Below are positions 13,963 to 14,311 of a stretch of 14,311 nucleotides of DNA, piece after piece. The translations under genes were made by a program, and so were the position numbers. Below the pieces are notes generated by a model. It saw only the letters and a program-made list of their open reading frames with translations. It did no database searches and had not been told where the DNA came from. Within the stretch, counting starts at the first letter, position 1, and the number at the start of each line of letters is the position of its first letter. The stretch comes from Hyphomonadaceae bacterium UBA2389 (GTDB lineage: Bacteria > Pseudomonadota > Alphaproteobacteria > Caulobacterales > Aquidulcibacteraceae). Location: positions 3,237 to 17,547 of the forward strand of contig DDSN01000014.1 in the NCBI GenBank assembly GCA_002343395.1. Direction: 5' to 3'.

Positions 13963-14311
13963 GGCGCGTTTCCTTGCCGGCTTGCGCGGCGGTTTCGCGA
14001 CCGACGGCGTGGCCGTCGCCTTCGGTGCGTGCCGTTGACGTTGCCGTTGCATCGCTTCATCCAAGTAGCGGCCGGTCCAGCTCTCCTTGACCTTCGCCAC
14101 CTCTTCGGGCGCGCCTTGCGCGACGATCCGGCCGCCGCCATCGCCGCCTTCGGGGCCCATGTCGATCACCCAGTCCGCGGTCTTGATGACGTCGAGATTG
14201 TGCTCGATCACGAGCACCGTGTTGCCGTTGTCGACCAGTTCATGCAGCACTTCGAGCAGCTTCTTTACGTCTTCGAAGTGTAAACCGGTCGTCGGCTCGT
14301 CCAAAATGTAG
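13954..14311 (-). CDS. uvrA: Excinuclease ABC subunit A, C-terminal end (partial)
   Basis: The last 119 codons or so are present, including the stop; the gene begins beyond the window. UvrA is the damage-recognising ATPase of nucleotide excision repair. Visible: the end of the second ABC cassette with Walker B and D loop YILDEPTTGLHFEDV, the switch histidine in VLVIEHNLDVI, then DWVIDMGPEGGDGGG and IVAQGAPEEVA, all standard for UvrA. After TGRYLDEAM the protein carries a basic Ala/Pro/Lys/Arg-rich tail of about 32 residues ending ARKRASA, beyond the conserved core; similar loose tails occur in other alphaproteobacterial UvrA proteins. It is convergent with the second membrane paralogue and overlaps it by 9 bases, with no terminator between. 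Confidence 0.95.
   Translation of the reverse strand, partial: YILDEPTTGLHFEDVKKLLEVLHELVDNGNTVLVIEHNLDVIKTADWVIDMGPEGGDGGGRIVAQGAPEEVAKVKESWTGRYLDEAMQRQRQRHAPKATATPSVAKPPRKPARKRASA

Noticed and set aside
1..14311. Defence system, prophage, insertion sequence or CRISPR in the window
   Set aside because: No integrase, transposase, terminal repeats, spaced direct repeats or toxin-antitoxin pairs were seen; base composition and gene types look like core chromosome throughout.

Overview
This is a GC-rich chromosomal window, almost entirely coding, from what looks like an alphaproteobacterium, probably in or near the Caulobacterales/Hyphomonadaceae. The placement is inferred from the cytochrome bc1 assembly chaperone (CBP3 type) next to bamE, the tight plsX-fabH-ihfA cluster, an alphaproteobacterial-style BamE, and the general protein style; no rRNA or marker gene confirms it. 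I see no phage, transposon, CRISPR array, tRNA or rRNA. No gap between genes exceeds about 125 bases.

Layout. 1-129: 3' end of a membrane pyrophosphatase gene (hppA), closed by a strong intrinsic terminator (152-185). 205-687 (-): lipoprotein BamE, divergent from 779-1303 (+), a ubiquinol-cytochrome c chaperone. 1390-3793 (+): plsX, fabH (1-nt stop/start overlap) and ihfA (GTG start, strong ribosome site), the fatty acid/phospholipid initiation and nucleoid block. 3790-4896 (-): an FAD oxidoreductase of the L-2-hydroxyglutarate dehydrogenase type. 5021-6394 (+): an orphan membrane histidine kinase, followed by oxyR (6435-7352, +). 7349-9810 (-): a lipoprotein prolyl oligopeptidase followed by a small DUF1475-like membrane protein. 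9922-13962 (+): dapF, a small lipoprotein, a two-domain VOC protein and two tandem paralogous membrane proteins, probably a single run of genes. 13954-14311 (-): 3' end of uvrA.

How they fit together. Most genes are core housekeeping: lipid synthesis start-up, outer-membrane assembly, respiratory complex assembly, lysine/peptidoglycan precursor synthesis, DNA repair. The less ordinary parts are the kinase-oxyR pair with no response regulator, the translationally coupled unknown lipoprotein behind dapF, the diverged tandem pair of unnamed membrane proteins, the absence of yceD (DUF177) between the chaperone gene and plsX, and three convergent gene pairs whose stop codons overlap by 4, 4 and 9 bases. 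I do not see a clearly new multi-gene system. The dapF-to-membrane-protein run holds the highest share of uncharacterised genes.
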